A stretch of 64,000 nt of DNA from Nocardiopsis kunsanensis DSM 44524 (GTDB lineage: Bacteria > Actinomycetota > Actinomycetes > Streptosporangiales > Streptosporangiaceae), in contig NZ_ANAY01000003.1 of the NCBI RefSeq assembly GCF_000340965.1, positions 1 to 64,000 on the forward strand. Reading direction: 5' to 3'. Each line of letters begins with the position of its first letter. Position 1 is the first letter of the stretch. Shown here one piece after another: positions 35,001 through 42,869 of the stretch. A program made the position numbers and the translations under genes. The notes beneath the pieces are model-generated. The model was given only the letters and a program-made list of their open reading frames with translations. It was not told the origin of the DNA and made no database searches.

Positions 35001-35290
35001 GCCAGATGAGCATGCTGGAGGGCCGTGCCTGCCGGACGATGGCCCTGGACCGGCTGCGCTCCGGCGACCCCGCCGGGGCACGGGCAGACGCCGCGGAGGC
35101 GGTGCGGATCCACCGGGAGCTCGGGCACCGCCTGGACGCGGCGCAGGCCTTGCGCGTACTCGCCCAAGTGGCTTTCGAGGAAGGAAACGAGGAGCAAGCC
35201 CTGCAGGCGTGGACCCGGTCCCGGCAGATCCACAGGGGCCTGGGCGCCCGGTGGCGGTGGGGCCGGCGGCCGGTCCACGGGGCCCGGTGA
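32009..35290 (+). CDS. AfsR-like SARP regulator with NB-ARC ATPase and TPR domains
   Basis: This large transcriptional regulator has 1093 residues. Domains in order: OmpR-like winged HTH (about 5-92), bacterial transcriptional activation domain (98-245), Pro-rich linker (250-275), NB-ARC ATPase with Walker A GAAGVGKT (310-317) and Walker B VLVLLDN (389-395), a winged-helix segment, then TPR repeats (about 680-1080). This is the AfsR architecture used as a switch for secondary metabolism or development. It starts at GTG 32009 with AGAGG upstream. No biosynthetic cluster adjoins it, so it may be pleiotropic. Phosphorylation by Ser/Thr kinases, known for AfsR, is possible. Confidence 0.93.
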   Translation: MHTWEFRLLGPLEGWRAGRALALTAAKQRIILTTLLLRSSPTTVPELIEAVWEEPPEGAREAVRSYVMRLRRTCEEHRGELIRTNDSGYQICPEAAKDMSVDLWRFEKLVRHAREARHEGSLAAASQHLHEATGLWSFPLLENVPSPGLHLSQVPQLRERYLGAVEERVEVDLQLGHYEEVLAPLHGLVSEEPLREVFWHQLMTALDAVGRRAEALMHFQLLRDSLVEELGVEPNATLQELHQRLLRADAGPAPRPGPQEDRARPAPPSPRQLPPRTAPFVGRRQLIGEMETMLGTAAPGTGSALVLLTGAAGVGKTGLAVHVAHRSAPAFPDGQLYADMHGFSPLAATCPNTVLLRFLKALGVAADQIPGDLEERAAMFRSLLWERRVLVLLDNVGDRTQVEPLLAGGQGCATLVTSRSDLHGLRAVHGARHLRLEPLEQAESEELLEGMLSLPEGDDEQAGAVQRLARMCDGLPLALRIAGANIGDFPEQRIHSYVAELERSDRLTALRVLGEPDLSVTIAFERSYESLTEQARKLFRLMGLLEGTDLTPASASALLGAEAEEALHSLVRSNLVEQTSATRYRMHDLLRLYAEKLTRQRDGEHERHRALRRFQNFHLAVLRSVSTLVCPDVDLAPPPPGPDPDGTAHLAPHPSDRYQALDWLDTELHNVLTLAHHDFGDPGLAWRVADSLRGLVGLRLRIGELSGPVHTWLERAPDTAEPLGWASMLHIRGLEGIYRQDLPSALADLHASLAHYRRAGWEPGELSVYNNAGVVLAQQGQYREAVEHLGRALAGWRRRGKLPPQRTALGNIAEAHLHLGEPRTAVGVVETSSVRRDPPEEGAESAPRLVTLGLGRLHLGELNGAELALRHALDISERLGLQRVTAEGLSHLAAVQLAKGRYAAAEASVAQALQTTHDLPRSREHVLALVAAVHTAAARSTGAAVQTGHAALTLSSRTGSPDLQCVALVALAEAEAAEHGPGSATARAQEARDMARAGQMSMLEGRACRTMALDRLRSGDPAGARADAAEAVRIHRELGHRLDAAQALRVLAQVAFEEGNEEQALQAWTRSRQIHRGLGARWRWGRRPVHGAR

Positions 35291-35307
35291 GCCTGCTCCG
35301 GACCCAC

Positions 35308-35709
35308 GGCCACCCCTGCGCCCGGGCCGTCATTGCCAGCTGGTCCGGACGATTCGTCCACGGGCAGCCTCGCACTCAGCTCCCAGCCGCCGTCGGCCCG
35401 TTCGTGTGCCTGCAGGTGCCCGCCCGCGCCGGCCGCGTGTTCGGCCGCGTTGGTCAGCGCCTCCCTGACGGCCTGGTGGGCGGTGCTCTGCACGGAGACC
35501 GGGACGTCCGAGGCGAGCCTGCCGGAGAGTTCGGCGTCCATCCCCGCATCCCTCCACCCCGCGACCAGGACCCGGACCCGGCTCAGGGTCGAGTGCTGCG
35601 GATCCGGCACCGGACTGCTGGGGTACTCGCGCAACACCCCCAGGATGTCGCGCAGTTCCCCCAGGGCCTGGCGCCCCGTACCGCGGATGAGCTCGGCCGT
35701 CGCGGGCGG
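35308..35709 (-). pseudogene. Fragment of a NarL-type sensor histidine kinase
   Basis: An open frame of about 134 codons encodes the end of a HisKA_3 dimerisation domain (TGRQALGELRDILGVLRE) and the N-box of the ATPase domain (TAHQAVREALTNAAEHA), ending at DGPGAGV. There is no membrane region, no phosphoacceptor-His helix start, no distal G-boxes and no start codon in context. It runs tail to tail against the SARP gene, whose 3' end lies only 17 nt away, as if a deletion fused the two loci. No cognate response regulator is adjacent. Confidence 0.7.
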
Positions 35710-35829
35710 TACGCGTGCGCTCGGTCCCCACCGCCCGTTCGGCCAGCAGGTGCTGTTCGCGTTTACGGGGCCGCCCCGGAGGGACCGCACAACCGAGCCC
35801 CCACCCCACAGGAGCAACAGAAAACTCAG

Positions 35830-35835
35830 TAGTGT
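35830..35835 (+). promoter_or_regulatory. -10 box for a leaderless aminotransferase transcript
   Basis: TAGTGT lies 6 nt before the ATG at 35842. No Shine-Dalgarno is present in the preceding 20 nt. Confidence 0.4.
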
Positions 35836-35841
35836 GTGGCC

Positions 35842-36939
35842 ATGTCAGTTACCGAACGCACCCTGTTGGGGCCGGGGCCCAGCAACCCCTACCCGGAAGC
35901 GACCCTGGGCCTGGCCACGCCTCTGCTCGGCCACCTCGACCCCCAATTCATCACCTTGCTGGAACGCACCTGCGAGCGGCTGCGTTCTCTGTGGGGCACC
36001 GAGAACCCGCTGACCCTCCCCCTCTCCGGCACCGGCTCCCTGGGTATGGAGACGGCCTTCGCCAACACCGTGCGCAAGGGTGACACGGTGGTCGTGGCGG
36101 TCAACGGGCTGTTCGGCGAGCGCATGTGCGAGGTCGCCGGACGCTACGGTGCCGAGGTGATCCGTGTCGACCACGAGTGGGGCCGGCCCGTGGACGTCCA
36201 GCGGGTCCTGGACGCCCACCCCTCCCCCCGGTTGGTGGCCGCTGTGCACGCAGAGACCTCCACCGGCGCGGTCAGCGACATCGGCGCTCTGGGCCGGTCC
36301 CTTCGCGAGCGCTCCGACGAGACCCTGCTGATCGCCGACTGCGTCACCTCCCTGGGCGGCATGCCCATGGAGCTGGACGAGTGGCAGGTGGACATCGCCT
36401 ACGCCGGTACCCAGAAGTGCCTGGGCGTGGCGCCGGGGCTGGCGCCCTTCACCTTCTCCGAGCGTGCCTGGGAGCGGCGGGTGCAGTCCCCTCCCGTGTG
36501 GTACATCGACCTCGGCCTGCTGGGCGCCTACGTACGCGGCGGCCCGGGCGGCCGCGCCTACCACCACACCGCACCGACCTCGATGGTCGCCTCCTTGGAC
36601 GCGGCACTGGCCCGCATCGAGGACGAAGGCGCTGAAGCCGTGGCGGCCCGCCACGAGGCGGCCGGCGCCCGGCTGCGCGAGGGCCTGGTGGACATGGGCC
36701 TGGAGCTGTTCGCCGCCGAGGGGCACCGGCTGCCGCAGCTGACGTCGGTGCGTGTGCCCGAGGGCGTGGACTCGGGCAAGGTCCGTGAGCAGCTGCTGAG
36801 CGACTACGGCCTCGAGATCGGCGCCGGGGTGGGCCCCTACGCCTCTTCGGTGTGGCGGATCGGCCTCATGGGCCACAACGCCCGCCTGGACCGCGTCGAG
36901 CTGGTTCTGGGCGCGCTGCGCCGCGTCCTGGGGCGCTAG
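35842..36939 (+). CDS. Alanine-glyoxylate/serine-pyruvate-type aminotransferase (class V)
   Basis: This 365-residue PLP-dependent class V aminotransferase has the opening LLGPGPSNPYPEA that is typical of alanine-glyoxylate aminotransferase (AGXT/SgaA), the cofactor-binding SGTGSLGME and ADCVTSLGGMP segments, and the PLP lysine Lys192 in AGTQKCLG. The usual reaction is alanine or serine with glyoxylate, giving glycine. It is cytoplasmic. It stands alone, and a bidirectional terminator separates it from the two-component genes. A GTG at 35836 is an alternative start, but the -10 spacing favours 35842. Confidence 0.9.
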   Translation: MSVTERTLLGPGPSNPYPEATLGLATPLLGHLDPQFITLLERTCERLRSLWGTENPLTLPLSGTGSLGMETAFANTVRKGDTVVVAVNGLFGERMCEVAGRYGAEVIRVDHEWGRPVDVQRVLDAHPSPRLVAAVHAETSTGAVSDIGALGRSLRERSDETLLIADCVTSLGGMPMELDEWQVDIAYAGTQKCLGVAPGLAPFTFSERAWERRVQSPPVWYIDLGLLGAYVRGGPGGRAYHHTAPTSMVASLDAALARIEDEGAEAVAARHEAAGARLREGLVDMGLELFAAEGHRLPQLTSVRVPEGVDSGKVREQLLSDYGLEIGAGVGPYASSVWRIGLMGHNARLDRVELVLGALRRVLGR

Positions 36940-36986
36940 AGCCCGCTCTGTCAGCGCCGGCCGTCCGTGCCGGCTGTCGCCACTAC

Positions 36987-37030
36987 GTGACGGGCCCGGC
37001 GCCGGAGCTCACCCGGCGCGGGCCCGTCAC
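36987..37030. terminator. Bidirectional terminator between aminotransferase and response regulator
   Basis: A perfect 12-bp stem (GTGACGGGCCCG / CGGGCCCGTCAC) with a 20-nt loop. The 16-nt sequence CCGGAGCTCACCCGGC occurs in the loop (37002) and again at 37030, overlapping the response-regulator stop codon. Confidence 0.75.
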
Positions 37031-37036
37031 CGGAGC

Positions 37037-37696
37037 TCACCCGGCCTCGGCCCGCAGGTGGGCCAGGACGGCCTGCACCCGGCGGTGGACGTCCTCGTCG
37101 GGCGGCAGGTCGAGTTTGGCGAGGATGTTGCCGACGTGTTTGCCGACTGCGGCGTCACTGACGACGAGCTTCCGGGCGATGGCTCCGTTGGAGTGGCCCT
37201 GGGCCATGAGCGCCAGGACCTCGCGTTCACGACCGGTCAGGCGCTCCAGCGGGTCCGAGCTGCGGCGCAGGAGCTGGCGCACCACCTCGGGGTCGACGAA
37301 GGTGCCGCCCTGCACGACCCGGCGCAGCACCGAGGCGAACTCACGTACGTCCCCGACCCTCTGTTTGAGCAGGTATCCGACCCCGGTTCCGTCCCCGGAA
37401 TCGAGCAGCTCGGAGGCGTAGCTCAACTCCACGTACTGGCTCAGGGCCACCACCGCCAACCCGGGCTCCGCGCGGCGCAGGTGCACGGCCGTGCGCAGGC
37501 CCTCGTCGCTGTGGCCGGGCGGCATACGGATGTCGGTGACCACGAGCCCGGGCCGGTGCTCGGCCACGGCTTCCACGAGGGCCTCGGCGTCCCCGACAGC
37601 GGCAGCGACGGGGAAACCGAAGCGTTCCAGCAGGCCCACGAGCCCCTCCCGGAGCAGGACGCCGTCCTCGGCGAGCACGGTCGGGACGGCGCTCAC
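37037..37696 (-). CDS. NarL/LuxR-family response regulator
   Basis: This 219-residue response regulator has a receiver domain with the acidic pocket AEDG (about residues 9-12), phospho-acceptor Asp in VVTDIRMPPG (about residue 55) and Lys in YLLKQRVGD. A LuxR-type HTH follows (LTGREREVLALMAQGHSNGA onward). It starts at GTG 37696, overlapping the kinase stop by 4 nt (GTGA), so kinase and regulator are translationally coupled. Its target genes are unknown. Confidence 0.92.
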   Translation of the reverse strand: MSAVPTVLAEDGVLLREGLVGLLERFGFPVAAAVGDAEALVEAVAEHRPGLVVTDIRMPPGHSDEGLRTAVHLRRAEPGLAVVALSQYVELSYASELLDSGDGTGVGYLLKQRVGDVREFASVLRRVVQGGTFVDPEVVRQLLRRSSDPLERLTGREREVLALMAQGHSNGAIARKLVVSDAAVGKHVGNILAKLDLPPDEDVHRRVQAVLAHLRAEAG

Positions 37697-39093
37697 GTTG
37701 TCGTCGGGGCCGGGTCGGTCCGGCACGGCAGCTCCACTCGTACGCGGGTCGGGCCGCCCTGAGGGCTGGACAGCTCCATTGTGCCACCCATGACAGCGGC
37801 CCGGTCGGACATTCCGGTCAGCCCGCTGCCTCTGCCGGGATCGGCGCCGCCGGGACCGTCGTCGGCCACTTCCAGAACCAGGCGCTCCTGGGTCCCCTCA
37901 CCGTCCATGCGGGCGCGCACGGTGACGCTGCGGGCCTCGGTGTGTTTGTGGGCGTTGGTGAGGGCCTCGGCGGCCACGAAGTAGGCAGTGGCCTCCACGT
38001 GCGCGGGAAGCCGGCGGGGCAGGTCGGTCTCGACACTGACGGATGCGGGGTTGTGGTCGGCCAACTCGCCCAGGGCGGCGGGCAAGCCGCGGTCGACGAG
38101 CACGCGCGGGTGGATACCGCGCACGAGTTCGCGCAGCTCGTCGATGAGTTCGCCGATGCGGGTATGTGCGGCCGCCACGCGGCGGTCGGCCCCGCTGCCC
38201 TCCTCCAGGTCCAACCGGGCCATCCCGAGATCCATCCGGACGGCGACCAGTTTCTGTTGGGCGCCGTCGTGCAGGTCGCGTTCGATGCGTCGGCGCTCGT
38301 ACTCGAAGGCGCCCACGAGACGGGCCCGGGAGTCGGTGACCTCGGTGAGTTCGGCACGCAACTGCTCGGGTGGGGGGCCGGTGATCAGGGCGCGGGCGAC
38401 GAGCCCTTGGATCCCGGCCAGGAACGCGTTGGCGTAGAGCGCCAGACCCAACAGCACCGGTGCAGCCAGGGAGTAGGGCAGGGCCTCCCGGGGGCCGGTC
38501 AGTGTCAGGGGCCCCAGGGTGACCGTTTCCGCCGGGCTGGTGAGCAGCAGCGGGGACAGGCCCAGCAGGAACGCGGACAGGACAAGGCTGATGAGGACGA
38601 AGACGGTGAGGCCGTGGGTCAGGGGCGAGATCGCCGCATAGGCGACCTCGCGCCAGGTGGCGGCCTCGGTGTAGCGCACGCGCAGCCAGGCGGCGGGGCC
38701 GGGTTCGGTCACGGGGCGGTGTCCGCTCGGAGCCACGTGGCCGTGGAGCAGTCCGAGGCGCCACCGCTCGACGGTGCCCAGGACCGGCCCCAGGAGCGGA
38801 CCCAGGAGCGCTCCCAGGGCCAGACCGGTCAGGACCAGTGCGATGCCCGCGCCGCTGAGGAAGGCCTCGGGGTCGACGAGCAGGAGTCCGAACGAGAGGG
38901 CCCAGGGTGTGTAGAGGGGACCGGCCACCGAAAGGAGCACACCGAGCACGACCGTGCTGCCGGCGCTGAAGGCCAGTGCGCGCCAGGGCCATGCGCTCAG
39001 CAGGAAGCGGGGCCGCAGCAGGGCGCGCAGAATCGTGTCGGGGCCGCGCGGACGGTTCCGTTCGGCTGTGGTGGCGGGGCTGTGTTCGCTCAT
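37693..39093 (-). CDS. NarL-type sensor histidine kinase
   Basis: This 466-residue membrane kinase has several N-terminal hydrophobic helices (about residues 35-120 and 165-270) with a DUF4153/sensor-like region, then the HisKA_3 phosphoacceptor in ERDLHDGAQQK, N-box ALTNAHKHTE, G1 VADDGPGG and G2 GSGLTGMSDR. It autophosphorylates and passes phosphate to the overlapping response regulator. The stimulus is probably sensed within or at the membrane, because no large extracellular domain is present. The start ATG 39093 has a TAGCGT -10 box 7 nt upstream and no Shine-Dalgarno. Confidence 0.93.
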   Translation of the reverse strand: MSEHSPATTAERNRPRGPDTILRALLRPRFLLSAWPWRALAFSAGSTVVLGVLLSVAGPLYTPWALSFGLLLVDPEAFLSGAGIALVLTGLALGALLGPLLGPVLGTVERWRLGLLHGHVAPSGHRPVTEPGPAAWLRVRYTEAATWREVAYAAISPLTHGLTVFVLISLVLSAFLLGLSPLLLTSPAETVTLGPLTLTGPREALPYSLAAPVLLGLALYANAFLAGIQGLVARALITGPPPEQLRAELTEVTDSRARLVGAFEYERRRIERDLHDGAQQKLVAVRMDLGMARLDLEEGSGADRRVAAAHTRIGELIDELRELVRGIHPRVLVDRGLPAALGELADHNPASVSVETDLPRRLPAHVEATAYFVAAEALTNAHKHTEARSVTVRARMDGEGTQERLVLEVADDGPGGADPGRGSGLTGMSDRAAVMGGTMELSSPQGGPTRVRVELPCRTDPAPTTT

Positions 39094-39100
39094 GGTTCCA

Positions 39101-39106
39101 ACGCTA
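39101..39106 (-). promoter_or_regulatory. -10 box of the two-component operon (leaderless)
   Basis: TAGCGT on the minus strand lies 7 nt before the kinase ATG at 39093. The -35 region is weak. Confidence 0.45.
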
Positions 39107-39229
39107 GAGAGCCGGGAGGGCTGCCGGAATCGGCTGCGCCACCGTCCTGGGCTTAGGGCCTGCCCCACCCTGCACGAGGGGCTCCGTACCGGCTTTCCGG
39201 GCCGGACGCCCGCGGGGGTGGTGGGCCGC

Positions 39230-39235
39230 TAGGAT
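39230..39235 (+). promoter_or_regulatory. -10 box of purB (leaderless)
   Basis: TAGGAT lies 8 nt before the purB GTG at 39244, and no Shine-Dalgarno is present. Confidence 0.45.
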
Positions 39236-39243
39236 GGCACGAC

Positions 39244-40674
39244 GTGAGTGCGAAACCGCTGATCCCCGATGTCCTGGCCGCCCGTTACGCGTCCCCGGAG
39301 CTGACCCGGCTGTGGTCCCCCGAATACAAGGTGGTCGCCGAACGGCGGCTGTGGCTGGCCGTCCTGCGGTCCCAGAAGCGTTTGGGCGTGGATGTGCCCG
39401 ACGGCGTGGTCCATGACTACGAGAAGGTTCTGGAGGAGGTCGACCTGGCCTCGATCGCCGAGCGCGAGCGGGCCACGCGGCACGACGTCAAGGCACGGAT
39501 CGAGGAGTTCAACGCCCTGGCCGGGCACGAACACGTGCACAAGGGCATGACCTCCCGGGACCTGACCGAGAACGTCGAGCAGTTGCAGGTGCGCGACAGC
39601 CTGGTGCTGGCCCGGGACCGCACGGTGGCGCTGTTGGCGCGGCTCGGTCGTCTGGCCGCGGAGTACGACGAGACGGTGATGGCGGGGCGTTCGCACAACG
39701 TCGCGGCCCAGGCCACCACGCTCGGCAAGCGGTTCGCCTCCATCGCCGACGAGGTCCTGGTGGCCCACGGGCGCCTGGAGGAGCTCATCGCCCGGTATCC
39801 GCTGCGGGGGATCAAGGGCCCGGTGGGTACGGCCCAGGACATGCTGGACCTGCTCGGGGGCGACCGTTCGGCGCTGGCCGCCCTGGAGGAGGAGGTGGCT
39901 GAGCACCTGGGGTTCGCACGCCGCCTGACGAGCGTGGGCCAGGTCTATCCGCGCTCGTTGGACTTCGAGGCGGTCACGTCTTTGGTCCAGGTGGCTGCGG
40001 GCCCCTCGTCGCTGGCCAGGACGATCCGGTTGATGGCCGGGCAGGAACTGGTCACCGAGGGTTTCGTCGAGGGCCAGGTGGGTTCCTCGGCGATGCCGCA
40101 CAAGATGAACACCCGCTCCTGCGAGCGGGTCAACGGGCTGGCGGTGATCCTGCGCGGGTACGCGTCGATGGCCGGTGAGCTGGCGGGGGACCAGTGGAAC
40201 GAGGGTGACGTGTCGTGCTCGGTGGTGCGCCGGGTGGCCCTGCCCGACGCCTTCTTCGCCTTCGACGGCCTGGTCGAGACGATGCTGACGGTGCTGGACG
40301 AGTTCGGGGCCTTTCCCGCGGTGATCTCGGCCGAACTGGACCGTTACCTTCCGTTCCTGGCCACGACGAAGATGCTCATGGCGGCGGTGCGTGCGGGCAT
40401 GGGCCGGGAGAGCGCGCACGAGGTCATCAAGGAGCACGCGGTCGCCTCGGCCCTGGCGATGCGTCAGGAAGGCGCCCACAACCAGCTGCTGGAGCGGTTG
40501 GCCCAGGACGGGCGTTTCCCGCTGGACCGGGCCGAGTTGGAGGCGTTGCTGTCCGAGCGCCTGACGTTCACGGGTGCGGCCGCCGACCAGGTCGCCTCCG
40601 TGGTCGAGCGGGTGGAGCAGGTCTGCTCCCTCCACCCGGAGGCTGCTGCCTACACCCCGGGAGCGATCCTCTGA
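39244..40674 (+). CDS. purB: Adenylosuccinate lyase
   Basis: This 476-residue fumarase/aspartase-superfamily lyase removes fumarate from SAICAR and from adenylosuccinate in purine synthesis. The superfamily signature SSAMPHKMNTRSCE is intact, the catalytic His regions appear as HEHVHKGMTSRD and GRSHNVAAQATT, and the C-terminal ADSL domain (ALAMRQEGAHNQLLERLAQD) is present. It starts at GTG 39244 with a leaderless-type -10 upstream and has its own terminator. Monocistronic purB is common in actinobacteria. Confidence 0.96.
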   Translation: MSAKPLIPDVLAARYASPELTRLWSPEYKVVAERRLWLAVLRSQKRLGVDVPDGVVHDYEKVLEEVDLASIAERERATRHDVKARIEEFNALAGHEHVHKGMTSRDLTENVEQLQVRDSLVLARDRTVALLARLGRLAAEYDETVMAGRSHNVAAQATTLGKRFASIADEVLVAHGRLEELIARYPLRGIKGPVGTAQDMLDLLGGDRSALAALEEEVAEHLGFARRLTSVGQVYPRSLDFEAVTSLVQVAAGPSSLARTIRLMAGQELVTEGFVEGQVGSSAMPHKMNTRSCERVNGLAVILRGYASMAGELAGDQWNEGDVSCSVVRRVALPDAFFAFDGLVETMLTVLDEFGAFPAVISAELDRYLPFLATTKMLMAAVRAGMGRESAHEVIKEHAVASALAMRQEGAHNQLLERLAQDGRFPLDRAELEALLSERLTFTGAAADQVASVVERVEQVCSLHPEAAAYTPGAIL

Positions 40675-40692
40675 GGCCCCGAGAGCTGCCGT

Positions 40693-40725
40693 GCAGGGCT
40701 CCGTCCGTCCAGGGCGGGGCCCTGC
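40693..40725 (+). terminator. Terminator after purB
   Basis: GCAGGGCTCCG pairs with CGGGGCCCTGC (11 bp including one G-U) around an 11-nt loop, 18 nt after the purB stop. Confidence 0.75.
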
Positions 40726-40850
40726 GGCCGTCTCGGGCCGTTGAAACCACCGTGGCTATGACGCAGTTCACCACAGCGAACAGTGGGTTTGAAAGTTAAC
40801 ACCTATTACGGTTAGGGGCGAAGGCGCCAACCCCACTCCCGGAGCCCCTC

Positions 40851-41117
40851 ATGATCGACCCCACCTCCATCGGCACCGCACTCACCGTTCTCGCGGTCAT
40901 CACCGTGCTGGTCATCGCCTTCGGCGCGGCTCTCCTCTCCGACATGGCCATGCGCCGCCGCGAGGACCGCGCCGCCACACCGCCCGAGCAGGCAGCAGCG
41001 CAACCGGACGAACCCGCCGCGCAGCTGCCCGGCAGCCTGCAGCAAACCGAGGAACTGGCCGCCCAGGCCCCCACCGGCGCCGTGTCCTCCAACGGACGCG
41101 GGCCCAGCAACCTCTGA
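40851..41117 (+). CDS. Small single-pass membrane protein
   Basis: This 88-residue protein has one hydrophobic helix (about residues 8-31, ALTVLAVITVLVIAFGAALL), then a basic stop-transfer segment RRRED and a Pro/Ala/Gln-rich tail. The ATG at 40851 follows GGAG at 8 nt. No family is recognised. It lies after the purB terminator and converges on a dehydratase gene. Low-complexity composition makes homology searching weak, so it remains hypothetical. Confidence 0.55.
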   Translation: MIDPTSIGTALTVLAVITVLVIAFGAALLSDMAMRRREDRAATPPEQAAAQPDEPAAQLPGSLQQTEELAAQAPTGAVSSNGRGPSNL

Positions 41118-41154
41118 CCGCTCCACCCGCGCGGTGCCCGGGTGCAGGCAGCGC

Positions 41155-42111
41155 TCATGCAGCGGCGATCAGCCGGGCGAACAGGGCCGGGTCCACGTTG
41201 CCGCCGGAGACGACCGCGACCGTGGCCTCGGGACGCGCTGGATCGCCGGGAACCCGGCCGGCCAGGATCGCGGCGGCCGCCAGCGCACCACTGGGCTCGG
41301 CCACCAGACGGGCCTGGCACGCCAGCACCCTGACGGCGTGGGCGATCTCGTCCTCGGTGACGGTGACGACACCTCCCGAACGGGCCCTCAGGTGCTCATA
41401 GGTACGCTCCGACAGCCCGGTACGCACCCCGTCGGCCATGGTGCGCCCGGTGGACTCGTCCGGCCAGGTGACACGGCGCCCCAGGCGCAGGCTCTCGGCC
41501 GCGTCGGCGGCCAGTTCCGGTTCCACACCCACCACCCGGACCCCGGGAACGGCCTGTGCGGCGGTGGCCACCCCCGAGGCCAGCCCTCCCCCACCGACAG
41601 GAACCACGATCGTCTCCACGTCCGGGGACTGTTCCAGGATCTCCGACCCGACGGTGCCCTGCCCGGCGATCACGTTCGGGTCGTCGAAGGGCGGCACCAG
41701 GGCCAACCCCTGCTCCTCCTCCAGCTGGCGCGCCCTGGCAAGACGCTCCTCCACCGGAACGAGCTCGACACGGGCCCCGGTCTCGCGGATACGGTCCACC
41801 TTCACCGTCGGGGCGCTCTCGGGCACCACCACCGTGCAGGAGGTCCCCTGAGCGCGGGCGGCCCGCGCCAGCGCCAGACCGTGGTTGCCCGAGGAGTGGG
41901 TGACCACCCCGTTGGCGCGTCGGTCCGGGCTGAGCAGGGCCACCGCGTTGCCGGCCCCGCGCAGCTTGAAGGCACCGGTGGGTTGCAGGCTCTCGGGCTT
42001 GAGACAGAAACCGGCGTCGGCGCCGGGCCCCGTGGTCAGCGGGGTACGCACCACCAGTCCGGCGATCCGGGTGGCGGCGGCACGCACGTCGTCGGCGGTG
42101 ACAAGATCCAT
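41155..42111 (-). CDS. Threonine/serine dehydratase-like PLP enzyme
   Basis: This 318-residue fold-type II PLP enzyme has the lysine Lys49 in TGAFKLRGA, the substrate loop SSGNHGLALA and the phosphate-binding VGGGGLASG. It has no C-terminal ACT domain, so it resembles catabolic threonine/serine dehydratase or serine racemase, producing 2-ketobutyrate or pyruvate and ammonia, rather than biosynthetic IlvA. The ATG at 42111 is supported by typical N-terminal sequence (MDLVTADDVRAA). It stands alone, divergent from a flavin-reductase-like gene. Confidence 0.9.
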   Translation of the reverse strand: MDLVTADDVRAAATRIAGLVVRTPLTTGPGADAGFCLKPESLQPTGAFKLRGAGNAVALLSPDRRANGVVTHSSGNHGLALARAARAQGTSCTVVVPESAPTVKVDRIRETGARVELVPVEERLARARQLEEEQGLALVPPFDDPNVIAGQGTVGSEILEQSPDVETIVVPVGGGGLASGVATAAQAVPGVRVVGVEPELAADAAESLRLGRRVTWPDESTGRTMADGVRTGLSERTYEHLRARSGGVVTVTEDEIAHAVRVLACQARLVAEPSGALAAAAILAGRVPGDPARPEATVAVVSGGNVDPALFARLIAAA

Positions 42112-42161
42112 TCGGCGAGTATGCCCGGGTCAGGGTCCCGCACACGGGACAATGGACAATG

Positions 42162-42761
42162 ATGCGTACAGAATGGACCCCGAAGGACCTGCCCGGCCGT
42201 GGCTTCTACAAGCTCATGACGGCCGTGGTGGTCCCCCGACCGATCGCCTGGGTCTCGACGACCTCCGCCGAGGGCGTCGACAACCTGGCCCCGCACTCCT
42301 TCTTCACCATCGCGTGCGTCGAACCGCCGATCGTGCAGTTCACGTCGGTGGAACGCAAGGACTCCCTGGTCAACGTCGAGGAGACCGGCGAATTCGTGGT
42401 GAACCTGGCCCCGGAACGGTTGCAGGACCACATCAACGCCAGCGGGACCGCGTACCCGGCGCACCTGAGCGAGTTCGACGAGCTGGGCGTGCAGCGCGGG
42501 GCCAGCAGCCTGGTGGGGCCGCCCCGCGTGGCCGACTCGCCGGCCGCGCTGGAGTGCGAGCTGTACTCGACGCTGCGTCTGGGCAACTCCACCGTGGTCT
42601 TCGGCCGGGTCGTCAACATCACCGTGGACGAGGCGGTGCTGACCGGGGACGGCCATCCGGACGTGGAGCTGTTGCGTCCGCTCGCGCGCCTGGGCCGCAA
42701 CGAATGGTCGACTCTGGGCGAGGTGCGCGCCATCGACCGGATCCCCTACCGGCCCGAGTGA
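42162..42761 (+). CDS. Flavin-reductase-like FMN-binding protein (DIM6/NTAB)
   Basis: This protein of about 199 residues has the split-barrel flavin-reductase-like fold (FYKLMTAVVVPRPIAWVST, then HSFFTIACVEPPIVQF and NVEETGEFVVNL), which binds FMN. Members reduce flavins for monooxygenases or have unknown roles. Two adjacent ATGs (42159 and 42162) are possible; GACAAT at 42148-42153 lies 8 nt before the second, suggesting a leaderless start there. No monooxygenase partner is adjacent. Confidence 0.85.
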   Translation: MRTEWTPKDLPGRGFYKLMTAVVVPRPIAWVSTTSAEGVDNLAPHSFFTIACVEPPIVQFTSVERKDSLVNVEETGEFVVNLAPERLQDHINASGTAYPAHLSEFDELGVQRGASSLVGPPRVADSPAALECELYSTLRLGNSTVVFGRVVNITVDEAVLTGDGHPDVELLRPLARLGRNEWSTLGEVRAIDRIPYRPE

Positions 42762-42869
42762 GGCCTCGGGTGCGGTGAGGCACGGGAAGGGCGCACGCCC
42801 CGGCACCGGCGAGCTCCCTCCTGTCCCCCGGGCCCGCACGGACCCGCCATGCCCGCACGAGGACGAAAC

